Source: Castor canadensis (Eukaryota > Chordata > Mammalia > Rodentia > Castoridae). Taken from it: a stretch of 64,000 nt of DNA. The notes under the pieces are model-generated. The model did not search any database. It had not been told where the DNA came from and saw only the letters and a list, made by a program, of their open reading frames with translations. Within the stretch, counting starts at the first letter, position 1. Each line of letters begins with the position of its first letter. The stretch spans positions 126,054,384-126,118,383 of the forward strand of contig NC_133391.1 of NCBI RefSeq assembly GCF_047511655.1, given 5' to 3'. The translations under genes and the position numbers were made by a program. Shown piece by piece: positions 1 through 11,695 of this stretch.

Positions 1-3000
1 ACATCATCATCATTACCACTCATTGGCCAACAACTCCTGCAAACTCTTCTCTTTAACGTTATCACCTTCACGTGTATGATCTCAGTTAAATTGTCTTCAA
101 TCTTAGCTGCACCTGAGAACCTCAAGCACTTTAAAAATTATTGTTTCTCAGGCCCACTGCAGACCAATTGTTTCAGAGTCTTTGTGCATAGGGCCTGAAT
201 GTCTACAAATTTTAAGACTCCCCAAGGGATTCTAATGGACAGTAAACATCAAGGGTCACTGAAAATTCAACCCTCACAAAAATCTTTTGGGAAGACATTG
301 TTATTGTTCCTGTCCACCACTCAAACTCAGGTCTACTTTATCCTAAATATTGTCTTTTGAAACTATTTTTATATGCTTCTGCCAAATAGCATTAAATACT
401 TGGAAGAGAAGCTACACAAACTCATGTTATATCCTGGCTAATTGAGAGAGGTAATACTTCCAAAATTTATAAAGTACAGTAGAAAAGTAATCATAATAAA
501 AGAGATCACTTCTCTAATACTTTTAAGAGAGAAGGGATAGCTATAGAATGAATAGTCTTTAAATTAATTCATCCAAGAAGTAGTTAATAACATTAAGAAC
601 TACCTGGAATTTAAGCAATCAGGCTTGAACTCCAATTTTTGGTGTTCTTGTCATTCATTAAAACTAGTCAAATTTTTAGTCTTACCTACCAGATAAAAGA
701 AGTTGGCTGCAGGTAGCTAATTGCTACAGTGAAACCAAGTAACTGTTTGAAATGCTGAAGTGACATGCTCCACAGCTCAAGGTATGCCTGGAAATATGCC
801 ATTATTCAGTTGCTCCCTCTGTTTAAAAGAATGTGTCACCTCTTATTAGAGTTTCTCATCAGCTACACGTGGATGGCCTGTATCTCACATTGTTACTTTT
901 TATCTGTTTCCTACAACAATATCCCTTTCCTTGAGGGAAAAGTCTACTAATTTCATCCACTTTGGCATCAAGCTCTCTTTGTCTGAAGTGGCTTATGAGA
1001 AGTATATGAACACACACACACACATCCCTAGATTCTAAAAAGATGTTTCCTGTTTTCTCCTTTCTGTCAACGTGAGACTTGTAAAGCCCCTTGGAGACCA
1101 TGTTGTCAACATTCTGCTAGAAAATGGAGAGAGAAAGCATATTTTTCTTATTCTGACTATTTTCAGAGTCATGTAGTCTTATAAACATGATCACTGGTAA
1201 CACACAGAACCTTGTAGAAAGCTATGAGTGACAGCTGATACGTTCATCATTATTGGGATCCAAACCCAACAAATCTTTGTTAGTCCTAATCTGATGATTC
1301 TCATTCCCCGATCCCAGGACCCAAACTCTTGGCTCTGTGGCCCTGTTTTGCACCTGCCCTTATTTAATGTCTCATCTTTCTGAGTCCCCTCTGAGCAGCT
1401 TAGACTTTGCTTAGATCTTGGCTTTACCTATTACCTAGAGCAGATTTGGCCATTCTTTTCCCCAGCACATTCTGCTTCAGTCCCAGTCGTACACACAGTT
1501 TTCCAGTACCTTTGAATGAATCCCAAAACAGTCTAACTACTCCTCCACATCCTGCAGCAAAAAAGAAGTAACTAAATATACATTAAAATTTTTTAAAAGA
1601 AACTTGCAGAAGATTCCCCCCATGTGTGAAGTGCATGATAGCAATCAGCACACATTCATTGATGAGTTGCCCACACAGGCAGCAGATGCTGTTGATCAGG
1701 GCAGCATGCTCGATCCCATGCAGAGACACTCTCCTTCCTAACTAGCTACTCTTCCATTCCTTTGTGATCAGAAATTTTAGTTTTCCTGGGTTATAACTGT
1801 GGAAATGCTTACAACGTTTTGGCATTGTTTTTGGTCACCCTTACAGGTCCATAACTGCAGAAGTGGTGCAGCATGGGCGGCTCCCCTCCACAGCTGCAGA
1901 ACAATAACAAGCTCAGAAAGACATAATATACGAATAATTGTGTACTTTATACTTCCACAATTAACTGAATGCAAACCTTGTTAATCAGCTTCCATAATTT
2001 TATCCATGATTGGTAAGAAATATTTAGAATGACAGATTAAAGACAAACGAGTCAGAGAAATAAGGTTGAAACATTTATTTCTAATTTTAGTTGTGTTTGT
2101 ATTTGGGACAGTTATTAATCAAGAGCACACTGCATGCCACTATGCCAAAAATACAGTACATCGAGGAATCCAAACTGATTTTAGTCACAGTTCTTAAGTG
2201 GCAGTTCTTTTACTTTTCTTAAAGAATAAAAGATATTTTCAACCTGAAAGTAATGGTTTTCAGAAACAGTTTGCCAAGAAGCCAAATCAGTAAGTGAGCA
2301 CACAATGCGATCCTTCACAAGCTTTGGCCCTTTCTCATTATTATTAAAATAAAACATCTATTGATGACACATAAAACATCTAAAACAAATTTGCATTTAT
2401 TTTAGTACAAATGCAAATTAACTTATATGGGACTGGTAGATGAAGGAATAATACCAGGGTAATATGGATGTCAAATTGGTTAATAAAGTTTTTACCACAT
2501 TTCCTCAGTGCAGCACTGCTTTTAAAGTCTAAAATTATTATTTTTTCAGTGTACCCAGAGTTCATCACTTCCCAAGGGGCTTACATCATGCTCTCATATT
2601 AATTAAACTCCCAAAAGACTGCTGGTCTCCCTAAATGCCCATGAGAAAAATTAGACCACAGTATGTAGGGTTATTCACTGATGCATGAATTCTGCTTGAA
2701 ACTCAATTTAGGAGCCAAAGCATCATTATAAAAGTGTGTATGGAAGCAAAAGAAGGAGAACCATCTGAATGACTTTAAAGTCCATGTCTTTGAGCAACGA
2801 CAGCCTCAGGCATCCAAATGCAAATCAATATAGGTCTGCCAAACAGGCAAAAATCCAATGGCTGGGGTTGCAATGAACTGGTTTTAAGGAAATATTTTCA
2901 AGAGATGTTTATAAAGCAAAAGAATCTTAAATTAGATTTGAGCAATTATAAAGTAACTTTGGAAGAGCTGCAATTAAAATCTTTGCATGATATATGTTAA

Positions 3001-4519
3001 AAATAATTCAAATTTTACTTTACTGAAAGTTCATGTTTGTGAAAACTATTCTATAAACTCCAAGTAATTTCAGATGAATCTAATAACCACTGCTAATTAG
3101 AATCTGAAAGAAATTAATGAATTAATTGTAGTTATCTTGGAACAACATTCTTCCAGGAGATTGGGGTGAGATAAAGACTATCTTAAAATTGCTTACTTCA
3201 AAAATAGTTTAGAGAGTAAAATTGAAGTCTAGAGAAGGAGAAATATATATTATTAAGGTAAAAGCAAACTCTTTAGTACAGCCTATAAATGTGACACAGA
3301 AAATATATTACAACAAAAAACAGATGCCTCATTCAATTGAATTTATTTGAAGCATACTACTAAAATTAAAGGTACAAAAATGTGTATCAAAGTAAAATAT
3401 TCATAGTTCAGGCAAAATCTTACAATTTTATGTTTGACCAAATGTTTTCATTATTCCCCCAAGTATGGCTTGGATCTTTTATTACATGGTTTCAAATTTT
3501 CCATTTTTCCTACTTAACCAAGTTTTCACCTTACCTACTCTAGTACAATGATAAAAACACAAATATAAGGTGATTAATTCTTCTATATTCTTATGTTGCC
3601 AGGATACCCAAAGTTCCAGATAACTTCTAGTTCTGTGGAGGAGGATCATCTAGAAACAAAGGAGTGAATAATACACAACAAATTGCCAAATTTTGTTGCC
3701 TTTTCCAAGAGCTTTGAATTTTCGCTGTGATGTCCACCTTAGAATGAAGCCATTCATATGGATCCTTCTGCTCATCTTCATAGTAATTCTTTATGACAGC
3801 AATTTATCATCAGGCTGGTGTTCCTGAGTAAAAAAAAAAAAATGTGTCTTTACCGCAGGAATAAGCATACATGTGGGTACAACATATATATGAGAGAAAA
3901 ATGCAATCACAAAATAAGATCCAAGTCTAGTTTTGTCCTAATTAGAAAAAATTCTGACTGCCAAGTCAACTCATTTTTACCATTTTCCTGGTCTGAAATG
4001 CTTCTACTTGGAAGCTGGTTGTTTCTTTCTTTTATTTATTTTTCTTTTCTTGTTCATTCTCACCCTCTTTATAGGCTGAACACTCCTCTCTCAGGCTTTC
4101 AAATAATCTTTCTATCCTTGGCCTCCAATTACTATTCACCCACTTATCTACCAACATGCCATATTCCTAGGCAATAGAATTGTGCTAAGGATTGATAACA
4201 ATATAAAAATGTAAGATATAGCCAGACTCTAGTTTGCAAAGCCTTTTGTCTAGGTAGAACAGATCCATATTAAACAGAAAGACAGATAATACTCAATTAG
4301 ATTGCATTCTACCAATATTTACTGAATGCAAAAATGTCTGTAGAATTCAGAGACCAGAAAGAGGGAAGTGGGCAAAGGCAGGCTCACAGAAGGAAGAATT
4401 AAGCAATAAGAGCCTGATTTGGGGTGGTAGAGCTTTTGACATTGTCAAGTTCTCAGGAAGGGATAGATTGTGGCCCCTTCTATAAATGACCAAAAGTGCC
4501 CTTAGGCAATGTAACTGAG
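1..4519. other. Mostly unique, gene-free sequence
   Basis: AT-rich sequence without a long open frame, CpG cluster or recognisable young repeat. It contains a short CA run near 1010-1024 and an A run near 3829-3841. One 58-codon open stretch on the minus strand (3627-3803) is described separately. The other small open frames look like chance ones. Old, unrecognisable repeats may be present. Confidence 0.6.
3627..3803 (-). pseudogene. Protein-like open stretch preceded by an acceptor-like tract, unidentified
   Basis: Read on the minus strand, 58 codons are open and end in TAG. The translation is not low-complexity: it begins IAVIKNYYEDEQKDPYEWL and later has WKRQQ and a DDPPPQN end. There is no start Met. 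Upstream, the minus strand has a run of T followed by ACTCAG (around 3823-3841), which resembles a splice acceptor. However, the frame is closed by a stop (3804-3806) between that site and the open stretch, so as written it could not be spliced in frame. I do not recognise the protein. It could be a decayed exon, a retrocopy fragment or chance. Confidence 0.2.
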
Positions 4520-4736
4520 GGTAGGAGTTTGAACTTTGGGGGACAGATTTATCTGGTTCAAAGCCTGGATCTTCTACTCAACTACATGCAAGTAACGTAA
4601 CTTCTCTGTTAACTCGGTCTACTTATTGTAATGTAGAGATGTGCCAAGTATAAAATGTTACAGATGTAAAATACTTAGCTCTCTGCCTCACACCAAGTAG
4701 CCTTCATATAAGTGTTTGCTATTGCTATTATTATTC
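4520..4736 (+). mobile_element. MIR SINE
   Basis: The order of blocks follows MIR: a region around 'ggttcaaagcctggatct', then 'aagtaacgtaacttctctg', then a run resembling 'cttattgtaatgtagagatg' where MIR has the 'tcatctgtaaaatgggg' block, then 'acttagctctctgcctcac', ending in 'attgctattattatt'. It is heavily diverged, as expected for this ancient mammalian tRNA-derived family. Edges are approximate. Confidence 0.8.
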
Positions 4737-5479
4737 ATTGTCAATGACATCAAAAACTTCTCAAGGTACATGTAAACTTCAGCAACACTCTTGGACACAA
4801 ACATGTGGACTGCACTTGAACTCATCAGACATGTCACTCTTCTTTTTTTAGTAACCAGTATTCAATCAACACAAAGTTGTTTTCTTGAGGGGAGTTTTAA
4901 AACGTATTAAGTAGAAAGGAGAAAAGAAGAAAAACAGGTGATAGTGACCAGATCTCCAATTTCAGGTTGTGCTTTCAAACCAGATCAAACTATGATCTTT
5001 TGGGCTTTAACTTAATAACAATATGCACGTTATGTTGGGTTAAAAACCTTCAAATTCTAAAATAATTTCCCCCTTCTGATTTTGTGTATTGATTTCCAAG
5101 ACGGGATCTGAAGCACAGCTTCTTTTGCTAAGCCCTTCTCGTATTTACAACTCTGTCTCACTTTTCATCTCTTATGAATATCAATAAGATGCTGCAATTT
5201 ATCATTAGGAGCCCCAGAAATGGGCCATATAGTTTGCTTTCCCATGCCTTGACTAACATTTAGAAGTACTGTTGGTGGCAGCTGAACAAATGCTGTTTTT
5301 CAGAGTAGGTGAAGATCTTTGACACATAACATCATGCATAAAGTAGTGAAAATTCATGAGCTCGGAGGGTTCATGAGCTGGGAAGGCAGGACATGTTCAC
5401 ATGTACGTGAAAAGTGGAATCAAGAGGAAATTCTGGTGCCGATAGCAGGGCAATAAGTTGGATAGTAAGACTCTCTAGG
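4737..5479. other. No recognised feature
   Basis: Unique-looking sequence. No gene, RNA or repeat could be supported. Confidence 0.5.
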
Positions 5480-5549
5480 TCTGGAAGTGTGGGCCAATTG
5501 GTATAGCAGGCAAACACAAAGTCCTGATGCCAGAACCACCAAAAAAAGA
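5480..5549 (+). mobile_element. Decayed ID-type SINE
   Basis: 'ctggaagtgtgggccaattg' followed by 'gcaggcaaacacaaagtcct' and 'ccagaaccaccaaaaaaag' matches the ID-type SINE body elsewhere in the window (for example 48579-48665), with an internal deletion of roughly ten bases. The A-rich tail gives plus orientation. Confidence 0.65.
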
Positions 5550-6399
5550 AGACTCTCTGTACTTTAAATGTTCATTTCAATGTCAAATTTACATGTCATT
5601 CTGTTAATGAGACCTAGCTATGTCAATTAACCTGAAATGATTAGCTTACAAACACATCAGAAGAAAAGTCAAACAAAAAGTGAAAATGTTACCATGAGCA
5701 TCAGTGTCTATATTGTGTAACAAGTCCATTGAAAGAAGTTTCAGATCTTGAGAAAACTAGTATATTTTCCACAACATCACTTTATAGCCCCCTCCATAAA
5801 GTTGTATCATAAAAAAAATCAAATGAGTAAGACTACCATAGGAGAGAGTAAAAAGACAAGACACACAGAAAGCCACAAATGAGAAAGGCAAGTTGATTAA
5901 GGCACAGAATTGAACAGGGCAACTCTGGTTTCCCTTAGAGCTTAGCTTTGCTAGTGAGGAGCTCAGAATGGGTTTCTCCTCATTCCCTCTGAAAGCTCTC
6001 CATTCTTATTGCAATTGTTGAAAACAACAACAGAGAAAATATTACACATGCTAAGTGTTCTTAAAATTATATTGATATAGGTTCTTAAAATTCTTAGCAA
6101 TTTTAATTCTGGATTTATTAGACTCTAAACATGTATGGCCATTAGGCATGCATAGTAGCTTGTAAATTAAGAGCACTAGAATGATCACATTATTCAGACA
6201 TAGTAACAATGTTTATTAACTTTAGATTCCATTGAATGTGATACATATGTTTAAACTACTAGGCTAACTACTAAAAGAATATGCATGGAGTACATAAATT
6301 CAAAACAACAAAGAGAGAAGACACAGAATGAGAAAAATAAAAAACACAATCCAAAAGAAAAGATGTAGAAAAGAGCTAAAAGTATATGAAAAGGACAAA
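5550..6399. other. No recognised feature
   Basis: AT-rich sequence grading into an old L1 on the right. No gene or RNA could be supported. Confidence 0.45.
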
Positions 6400-7060
6400 T
6401 AGAAAATACACCAAGCAAATATTAACCAAAAATGATATGTATAATCATACCAGTGGGACAAAAAAAGTACACTTTAAAGCAAAATGCAATACCAGAGAAA
6501 AAATGTTTGGTTAAAAAATAATAAAATATTCAAAATACTATTGCATACCTAATAACACAGCCTGATAATACATATTGTATTGTAAGGAGAAATCAAAATC
6601 ACAGGGAGATTTTCACATACTTCTTATTTATTTAATCCAAATGGATATAGTTAATTTAAACAGTACCATTTACAAGTGTAATGATAATGAGTATGCATAG
6701 ACTATTAAACACATTTGGAGAATAAATATTCTTTACTTTTCACTTACATATTGAACATTGTCAAAATCTTAACAAGTACTTTGCTATAATGGAATTAGGT
6801 TAGAAATCAATAACAAAAAGAGATTAGAAAGAAAACATGGAATGCTTCATATCAATAAGAAAATGAAAAAATCATAATGATAATTAGAATATACTTTATA
6901 ATGAATGATGACATAAATGCCATGTCTCAAGACATGAGGTCCACACTGAAACAGTACTTGACAAGAATACATACCCTTTGTTGCTCTCATGAAAAAAAAT
7001 ATAGTCTCATAATTAATAAGCAAATCATTTCACCTAGTAAGATAGAAGGAAACAGTATAA
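6400..7060 (+). mobile_element. Old L1 (L1M-type) ORF2 fragment
   Basis: The A-rich plus strand contains the L1 ORF2 endonuclease-region block 'tagaaatcaataacaaaaag' and, earlier, 'caaatggatatag' with 'gaataaatattcttta', in the order found in ancient mammalian L1. The reading frame is destroyed. Both ends are uncertain. Confidence 0.6.
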
Positions 7061-7679
7061 TAAAACTTTAAAACATTATTGAAACAGAACTTCTAGCTAT
7101 GAAGGTAAGAAGAATTTGGAGAATCCTCTCCCCCAAAAGACAAGTATTAAACTGGAAGAAATCATCAAAAATCAGCCATCATAGGCCTCTGGAAATTGAC
7201 ATAAAGCAAACAAGTAGAGACACATTTGTGCATGAAAAACTGCTACCTTTGTGAGAAAGAACAGCGGAAGTCAGTTCCTTTGCTGGAACCCAGTTCACTT
7301 TGTGAAAGCTTTGGCCACCCAAGACTTATCTTGAAGTTCTAAAAACATTTTAAAAAATAACAACTAAGACTTCCAATCTTAGAAAATTTCAGTTAATAGA
7401 AAAGAGCTCACTTTACAACATAGCAGACATATGGAAACAATGGATAATTTAATAATGGATGTTGAGACACCTATAGTAATTATATATCACCTGTAGATGC
7501 CATACTAAAGTGTGTTAATTTCATGTATGGGGAAAATTTAATAGTATATTTTATAACACATACATACACAAAACACGTTATTTTCAGGTGAATTAAAGAG
7601 AAGTCAATGTGAAGTGCAAAATGTTTAAAATTTTCAAACAAAAAATATTATTGCCTCAGAAGTGTTTTTGAATAGATTT
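7061..7679. other. A-rich sequence, possibly degraded L1
   Basis: It lies between two L1 fragments of the same strand and has similar composition. I could not match it to a specific L1 block, so linkage of the two fragments is only inferred. Confidence 0.35.
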
Positions 7680-8149
7680 ATGAAGTTTCCTGAATTGAAA
7701 GACACCACAAAAAAATAAAAAGGTAAAACCACACGAGGAGATGTGTGTGCAACTCATATAACCAGCAAAGAATTAGAATCCTAAATATATAAAAAATAAA
7801 CTCCCCTAAGTTAATAAGAAAACAATAAAACCCATTATAATAATGGCAAAGATTATAAAAAGTATTTATTAAAGTAATTTATATATAAATTTCAATATCA
7901 AATATATTAAAATTATCAAACCCATTAACTTAGGAAACACAAATTAAAATCATCACATACCATTTCACACCAGATCAATAAAAACTATAAAACTAGGAAT
8001 ACCAAATGTTGCTGAGAGTAGAATGCAGTAGGAGCTATCACACACTGTAAGTGGAAGCACAAATTAAACACACTAGAAAACAGTTTAGCAGTACCTAGTG
8101 AAGTCTAATATGTACATAACCCATCATGCAACAATTCCAATTCTACGTA
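7680..8149 (+). mobile_element. Old L1 3' ORF2 fragment, left part
   Basis: It follows the 3' part of L1 ORF2: 'aaacacaaattaaaatcatc', 'ataccatttcacacc', 'ttgctgagagtagaatgcag' and 'caacaattccaattctacgta' correspond to the conserved run from the 'gagataccacctcac' block to the 'cagcaattccactcctaggta' block. The element is interrupted at 8150 by a DNA transposon and resumes at 8446. Confidence 0.75.
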
Positions 8150-8445
8150 CAGAGAGTCTCCAACTTAAGATGCACCAATTTTATGATGATGCAAAAGTGG
8201 TTCACTTTTGGTAGAAGCCATACTTCAAATTATGAACCTTGATTATTTCCAAGGCTAACGATATGCTGGGCCACAGCAGTGAGCTATAGCTCCCAGTCAG
8301 TATGAGATTATAAACCCAATGGCCATAGTCTGCAGTGTACCATGTTGCTAACCTGTAATGTTGGGCAGGCTAGGTATAATACGTCTATTTTCAACTTATT
8401 ATGGGTTGATCAAGATATAACCCATCATAAGTCAAGGAGCATCCA
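8150..8445. mobile_element. Tigger/pogo-like non-autonomous DNA transposon nested in L1
   Basis: A 296-bp insert with imperfect terminal inverted repeats: the left end reads 'gtctccaacttaagatg' and the right end 'catcataagtcaaggagc', which are reverse complements with a few mismatches. It is flanked by TA (8148-8149 and 8446-8447), the Tc1/mariner-type target duplication. The interior ('ctgggccacagcagtgagct', 'gctcccagtcag', 'agtgtaccatgttgc') resembles a known mammalian Tigger-derived MITE, though I cannot fix the family name. L1 continues in the same order on both sides, so this insertion is younger than the L1. Confidence 0.8.
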
Positions 8446-8860
8446 TATATGTGGTAGAGAAAGTTAACACACATATGCACCACAAGACATACATGTATAA
8501 GTGAAGAGCAGCACTATTTGTAAAAGCAAAAACTGGAAACAGCCAAATATTCACCTGAAAAACAATAAACCCCCATGTAGTAGAATTTGATACAGCATTG
8601 AAAATGGATGAATCACAAGCCTGGAGAACTCTCAAGAGCATAACTTTGAGCCATAAACCAAGATACAGAATACATACAATATTATTCAAAATCAGGCAGA
8701 TTAAACATTTTAAGGATACATATTTAGGTGGCTAGACAATCAGTAAAATCAAGGACTGACTGCAAATTGAAATAGAAGCCACTTCTGGTATATAGAGAGG
8801 ATAGCAACACTGAGGTACATTCAGGGAGTTTCTAAGATACCTAGAATGTTCTATTTCTTA
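8446..8860 (+). mobile_element. Old L1 3' fragment, right part
   Basis: It continues the interrupted L1: 'agagcagcactatttgtaaa', 'gcaaaaactggaaacagcc' and 'gaaaatggatgaatcacaag' are the standard order near the end of ORF2. The 3' end is faded around 8860. Confidence 0.75.
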
Positions 8861-9751
8861 AGCAGGTGCTGGGTACATGATCATTCATAAAGATTTTATT
8901 ATTTCTAAATTGCACATTAGGTTTACATGCTTTTCTTGTATAGTGTGTTTCACAATTTTTAAATGCTCTGTCATTTTAAAACTTCAATCTCAAATCTCAT
9001 TCACAGCTTTCTCACTTGCTGTCACAAGTCAGTTTGCTAGACCTGCCCAGTCTGAGCACTGAGAGCCCCTCTTCCAGGGAAACCCCTTAGCATTGGGCAA
9101 ATCTGTAGGATCTCAAAAGAGGAGAGCAGCACTTGATTCTTTTCTCTCTGTGCCCACTCTACCTTGGAGCAGAGGGAATTGCACTCCTGGGACGATTCCT
9201 TTGTAAATCTTTTTCGTTTAGTGTTGTGATATGGGGGTGAAGGAACAAGATCAGAAGAACGATGGCCTCTACTAGTCACCATTGCCATCATTCTGTGCTG
9301 TCACTGCTCTGATACTACCTTGAGACAGTGACCTCTGACAGGGCACATGTGTGAAGACATCTGAAAGCCAGGCCTTTCAAACACACAGTTCCCTTGTGTG
9401 AGAATTCCAGTTCTAACTCCTAGTTTCATGAAACACCTCCTCCTCTTTTAGCTTATACTCTATCTGCTGCCAGTCCTGTTGGTGGAATACAGAAAGGGTG
9501 TTCCATGCCCTGCTTTCTTCTATGGATTCCACCTAAAATACCCAAATCTATCATTGCTACACAATCAGGAGGAGTGCAATCTTCTCTGTTGTTGCCCTCC
9601 CTCTCAACCATACTATTTTTCTTCAACTTCCATCCTCTCTGATCAAGAGACACAAGGACCAGATGAACAAATCCACTGGCCAAGAAAATACCCAACAGAA
9701 ATGCAAATGACAGCCTGCCCATCGGTGGCATCACAAAGCTTTATAAAAGAT
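8861..9751. other. No recognised feature
   Basis: Mixed-composition sequence less AT-rich than its neighbours. It has open frames of about 80-143 codons on both strands in overlapping positions, none recognisable. I see no support for a gene. Confidence 0.4.
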
Positions 9752-9820
9752 GCCCCTGGGGCTGCTCCTATGCCACTGGGGCTGCTCCTCCTATGCCACT
9801 GGGGCTGCTCCTATGCCACA
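9752..9820 (+). repeat. Short tandem repeat, three copies of a 21-24 bp unit
   Basis: The unit 'ctggggctgctcctatgcca' occurs three times in direct succession. The middle copy carries an extra 'cct'. The unit is GC-rich compared with the surroundings. Confidence 0.9.
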
Positions 9821-9983
9821 AGCATGCTTCCTTTGGGGAGATGGGAAAGAAGGAAAAGTTTTAACATCATGTTACCCATCTTAGGTCAACACCTGCAAGT
9901 CCCCTCCTGAACACTTCCCAGTCCTCTGCTCCACTGTTGTGCTGCTCTCACAGACGTCTGACACCATACATCTCTTTCTCCAC

Positions 9984-10800
9984 AGAGAATATATAAAGAA
10001 CTCTCAAAATTCAACAGAAGCCAATTACCCAACTAATCAATCAACAGAGATTTAAACAGACAACTCAACAAAGAGGATATATAGATATCATAAAAGTACA
10101 TGAAAAGTTGTTCCATTATTAGACATTAGGAAACTGCAAATTAAACTTATGATAATATGCCCTGGAACATTTTTAGAATGGGTAAAATAAAAATACAGAC
10201 AGTAGTAAGTGCTGACAAAGATATAGCACATATCTTTCAATCATTGCTAATAAAGATGTAAAAGGTACATTCTGTAAAATAATTTGGCAGTTTCTAAAAA
10301 GTTGAAGATACATATGTCATCTGACCCTGCAATCCCACTCCACGGTATTTCTCTTAGAGAATTGAAAAATGTATCTTCATATAAAAACCTTATTTCTATA
10401 GCAGATTTAGTCATAAGCAAAAACTGGAAACAATTTAAATGCTTTTCAACCAGTAAATCTATCCAAAGAAGCACTATCCATCAAAGAAAAAGAAACTATT
10501 GATACAAGCAATGACCTGGATGGAACACAAAGAATAAGCCAGTTTCTATAGGACACATCCTAATTTCATTTATTTGACATAATTGGAAACACAAAACTGT
10601 GGTGCAATGTCTTCTAGGGAACAGATCAACATTTCTAGGGAAATTAGAGGAAAATGTAGCGCTAAAGGAGAATGTTCATCCTGCTGTGTATCCTGGTGGT
10701 GTTATGTGAATCAACTTGTGTGTTGCAACTCATGGAGCTCTATTCCCTCTCCCAATTACTTTATAATAATATAGAGTTTAAATATTTTTATTTACCTAAA
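9984..10800 (+). mobile_element. Old L1 3' end fragment
   Basis: It begins at 'agaatatataaagaactctc', an L1 ORF2 landmark, and continues through 'gacaactcaacaaagaggat', 'cctgcaatcccactcc' and 'gcaaaaactggaaacaat' to a 3' UTR-like region ending in an AT-rich tail near 10800. It is 5' truncated, and all frames are broken. Confidence 0.8.
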
Positions 10801-10899
10801 TAAAGGTAGAACTCATCTGCTCCTGCCCCTCTACAAACTCTCATCCATAGAACAGAGATCCACTTAAAATGCACATTTCACAACATTGTCTACAGTCTA

Positions 10900-11385
10900 C
10901 AAAGGATACACCATCCTGCCCATGCCCAGATTTCTGCTCTCAATCCCTCTTCTCTCTCTCTCTGCTCCCTCTGCTCTACCCACACTGACCACCTGGCTAT
11001 TCTTCAAAGCACACTCCTCCCTCAAAGCCCTTACATTCCCTGTTGCCTTTGCCTGGAACTCCCTGCCTCCAGATACCCCAGGAGGCTTGCTGTCTCCTTT
11101 CAGTCAGGTCTCTGCGCAAATGTTTCTTCTTTAGGGAGTCCTTCTAGGACCACTCCATCTAAGGCAGCAAGCAACTTGTATCTCTCTTCTTTTCTCTTGT
11201 CCTCCCCTCTCTTTTTCTCTCCTCCTCCCCCTTCCTCTTCTCCCTCTTCCTCTCCCCCTCCTCTTTTCCCACCTCCTCTCTCTTATAAAGATTTGTACTT
11301 TTTTGTTGTTTTTTACAGATGAATTCCAACCCCTAGAATAGTTCTTGGTAAACTAGACATTCAAATTATTGTTGAGTCAATGTAC
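10900..11385 (+). mobile_element. LINE L2 3' end
   Basis: Diagnostic L2 blocks in order: 'ttgcctttgcctggaactcc', 'caggtctctgcgcaaatgtt', 'gggagtccttctaggaccac', and a terminal part 'attgttgagtcaatg'. A pyrimidine-rich stretch (about 11180-11285) sits where L2 has its C-rich section and has expanded. The 5' edge is uncertain. Confidence 0.85.
11180..11285 (+). repeat. CT-rich low-complexity tract
   Basis: An almost pure C/T stretch on the plus strand, with repeated 'cctcttctcc'-like runs, lying inside the L2 fragment. Confidence 0.85.
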
Positions 11386-11624
11386 AGAATCTAATTCCTC
11401 TTATCATATTATTTGGAAAATCACTGTTAACATTCATCCTCTCTTTACTCCTTGCCATCCCCTGACTTGGTCTTTCTCCTTTGTGAATCAAGTGATCAAT
11501 ATCTATTCAGCCCTGCTCCTGGTAGCAGTAAATTCTGAAAAGACTCATTTTCCTTCTCCCTAGTTAAAGAAATTGAAGAGGCTTAAATGTATGTATTAAA
11601 ACATACCGGGAGTTATTCATTTTT

Positions 11625-11695
11625 GTGAACCAAGCCTTGTATGCACATATGAATAAAAAAAAGAAATAAAATAGTGGAAAAAAATAAATAAATGA
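11625..11695 (+). mobile_element. Severely 5'-truncated L1 tail
   Basis: Only the last about 25 bases of the L1 3' UTR are present ('ccttgtatgcacatatgaat'), followed by an A-rich tail. The same terminal sequence ends longer L1 copies at 30080-30116 and 53125-53172 and, inverted, at 37270-37310. Confidence 0.7.

Noticed and set aside
1799-1984. Overlapping short frames on both strands with a pyrimidine tract and 'acag' before them
   Set aside because: About 60 codons each, no recognisable product, and opposite-strand frames over the same bases indicate chance.
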